64,000 bases of DNA from Lachnospiraceae bacterium (GTDB lineage: Bacteria; Bacillota; Clostridia; Lachnospirales; Lachnospiraceae): assembly GCA_015057555.1 (NCBI GenBank), contig SVEC01000005.1, positions 1-64,000 on the forward strand. The letters are read 5' to 3'. Position numbers and translations under genes: made by a program. Position 1 is the stretch's first letter. The number at the start of each line of letters is the position of its first letter. Below the pieces are notes generated by a model. It had not been told where the DNA came from, did no database searches, and saw only the letters and a list, made by a program, of their open reading frames with translations. Positions 63,415 through 64,000 of this stretch are shown here, piece after piece.

Positions 63415-63488
63415 ACATCGCATGCATTGCATGCTCAGTGATGTACATTCGCCAAATGGATTTTCAAGCAAGCTTGAATCCACTTGGC
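63415..63488. repeat. Two adjacent hairpins between ybaK and arsR
   Basis: 63415-63444 has ACATC/GATGT outside GCATGC-ATT-GCATGC; 63451-63488 pairs GCCAA, GGATT and CAAGC with their complements across a short loop. They lie upstream of the metal-operon promoter. Could be a transcription or protein-binding site, or a remnant repeat. Confidence 0.5.
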
Positions 63489-63506
63489 TCATTGTTTACA
63501 CATAAC

Positions 63507-63535
63507 AAAAAGGGTACACTCTAAAGTGCACCCTT
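63507..63535 (-). terminator. ybaK terminator
   Basis: AAGGGTGCACT with AGTGTACCCTT on the minus strand, TTTTTG tail. Confidence 0.8.
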
Positions 63536-63544
63536 ACACATTAT

Positions 63545-64000
63545 CTATTCTGCTATCTCTCCTAGTTCATATCTCACGATCTTCTCTATATCCTTCACAG
63601 CAACCTCTACCTGATATCCTATCTTTCCAGCGCTGAAGAATATGGTCTCGAACTGGCTTACAGAAGAATCAACAACCGTTTTAAACTGTTTCTTCATACC
63701 TATAGGAGAACAGCCCCCATGAATATAACCAGTCAAAGGAAGTAACTCCTTGGACTTTATCATAGCTATGCTTTTCTCACCCACAGCCTTAGCTCCTGCT
63801 TTTAGATTTAACTCCTTTTCCACAGGCACCAGGAACACATAATAGTTCTTAGTTGCTCCCTGTGTAACCAAGGTCTTATATACCTGATTAGGATTTTGTC
63901 CCAACGCCTTAGCCACATCCACACCACTTATAACTCCTGTATCTGTGAAGTCATAGCTTTTATAATCTATCTTCTTTTGTTCCAGCAAACGCATTACATT
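63545..64000 (-). CDS. ybaK: YbaK/EbsC-type Cys-tRNA(Pro) deacylase, 5' end beyond window
   Basis: At least 149 residues (Met at 63994), but the frame is open to the window end and homologues have a few residues before MRLLEQKK (as in N-V-M here), so the true start is probably outside. Conserved: VYKTLVTQGATKNYYVFLVP, LTGYIHGGCSPIG and KFKTVVD-type stretch. Edits misacylated Cys-tRNA(Pro), sometimes other mischarged tRNAs. Confidence 0.9.
   Translation of the reverse strand, partial: NVMRLLEQKKIDYKSYDFTDTGVISGVDVAKALGQNPNQVYKTLVTQGATKNYYVFLVPVEKELNLKAGAKAVGEKSIAMIKSKELLPLTGYIHGGCSPIGMKKQFKTVVDSSVSQFETIFFSAGKIGYQVEVAVKDIEKIVRYELGEIAE

Noticed and set aside
1..64000. CRISPR arrays, rRNA or tRNA genes
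   Set aside because: No regularly spaced direct repeats and no recognisable rRNA or tRNA segments were seen on either strand.

Overview
The window looks like chromosome of a spore-forming Lachnospiraceae-type Firmicute (low GC, strong AGGAGG ribosome sites). Supporting signs are a cotJABC spore-coat operon, a SleB-type hydrolase, choline-independent ChW-repeat secreted protein, YtrA-type ABC operons and a DUF6320/acyltransferase/esterase trio. The genus cannot be fixed from sequence alone. Most genes are on the minus strand; argG, a DUF368 transporter, gltX, metY, cotJABC and two glycosyltransferases are on plus.

Layout. 1-3050: the right end of an AT-rich integrative element (DUF927-type helicase/primase tail, convergent tyrosine integrase). 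3124-4478: response regulator and ComEA-like lipoprotein; the integrative element lies exactly where a partner kinase gene would be expected. 4575-9274: arginine biosynthesis, argCJB divergent from argG, with two sigma-A promoters and ArgR-like boxes in the shared gap. 9345-16908: cell-wall and envelope genes (SleB-type hydrolase, DegV, a pseudo-amidase lipoprotein, DUF368, DUF2156, a repeat-rich membrane protein). 17105-18553: gltX. 19219-25778: two ABC-transporter operons controlled by an XRE and a GntR (YtrA-type) repressor. 25909-32918: membrane proteins, small regulators, ChW protein and a lipoprotein. 33089-40225: a membrane-bound LuxR regulator, a PAS protein, a Na/Pi cotransporter and a two-component pair. 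40363-43343: acyltransferase, DUF6320 and esterase. 43580-44644: rpsF-ssb-rpsR. 44821-50464: chemoreceptor, metY, a metallo-beta-lactamase-fold protein, cotJABC. 50632-58296: DUF1846, MATE, an Mre11-like membrane protein, two lipoproteins. 58576-60722: glycosyltransferases. 60763-63306: ArsR, HMA protein and metal P-type ATPase. 63545-end: ybaK.

The most notable observation is a family of GC-rich structured elements with four copies in this window (10057-10346, 18908-19191, 47602-47735, 50474-50597). All share a core of about 75 nt made of three stacked helices with conserved internal loops. The helices vary by compensatory changes between copies. Every copy starts 1-15 nt after a stop codon and has the same orientation as the gene it follows. 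Two copies are long forms (about 290 nt) with extra covarying outer stems, and one of these sits inside a 669-bp palindromic unit with perfect 23-bp terminal inverted repeats. I do not recognise it as any RNA or repeat family I know.

Other points worth checking: a probably inactive cell-wall amidase, an Mre11-like phosphoesterase with an altered GNHD motif and membrane helices, a 25-residue membrane microprotein, a NarL-type heptamer array beside a membrane-bound LuxR gene, and a Pho-box-like repeat before the Na/Pi cotransporter. All statements rest on reading the sequence; no database search was possible.
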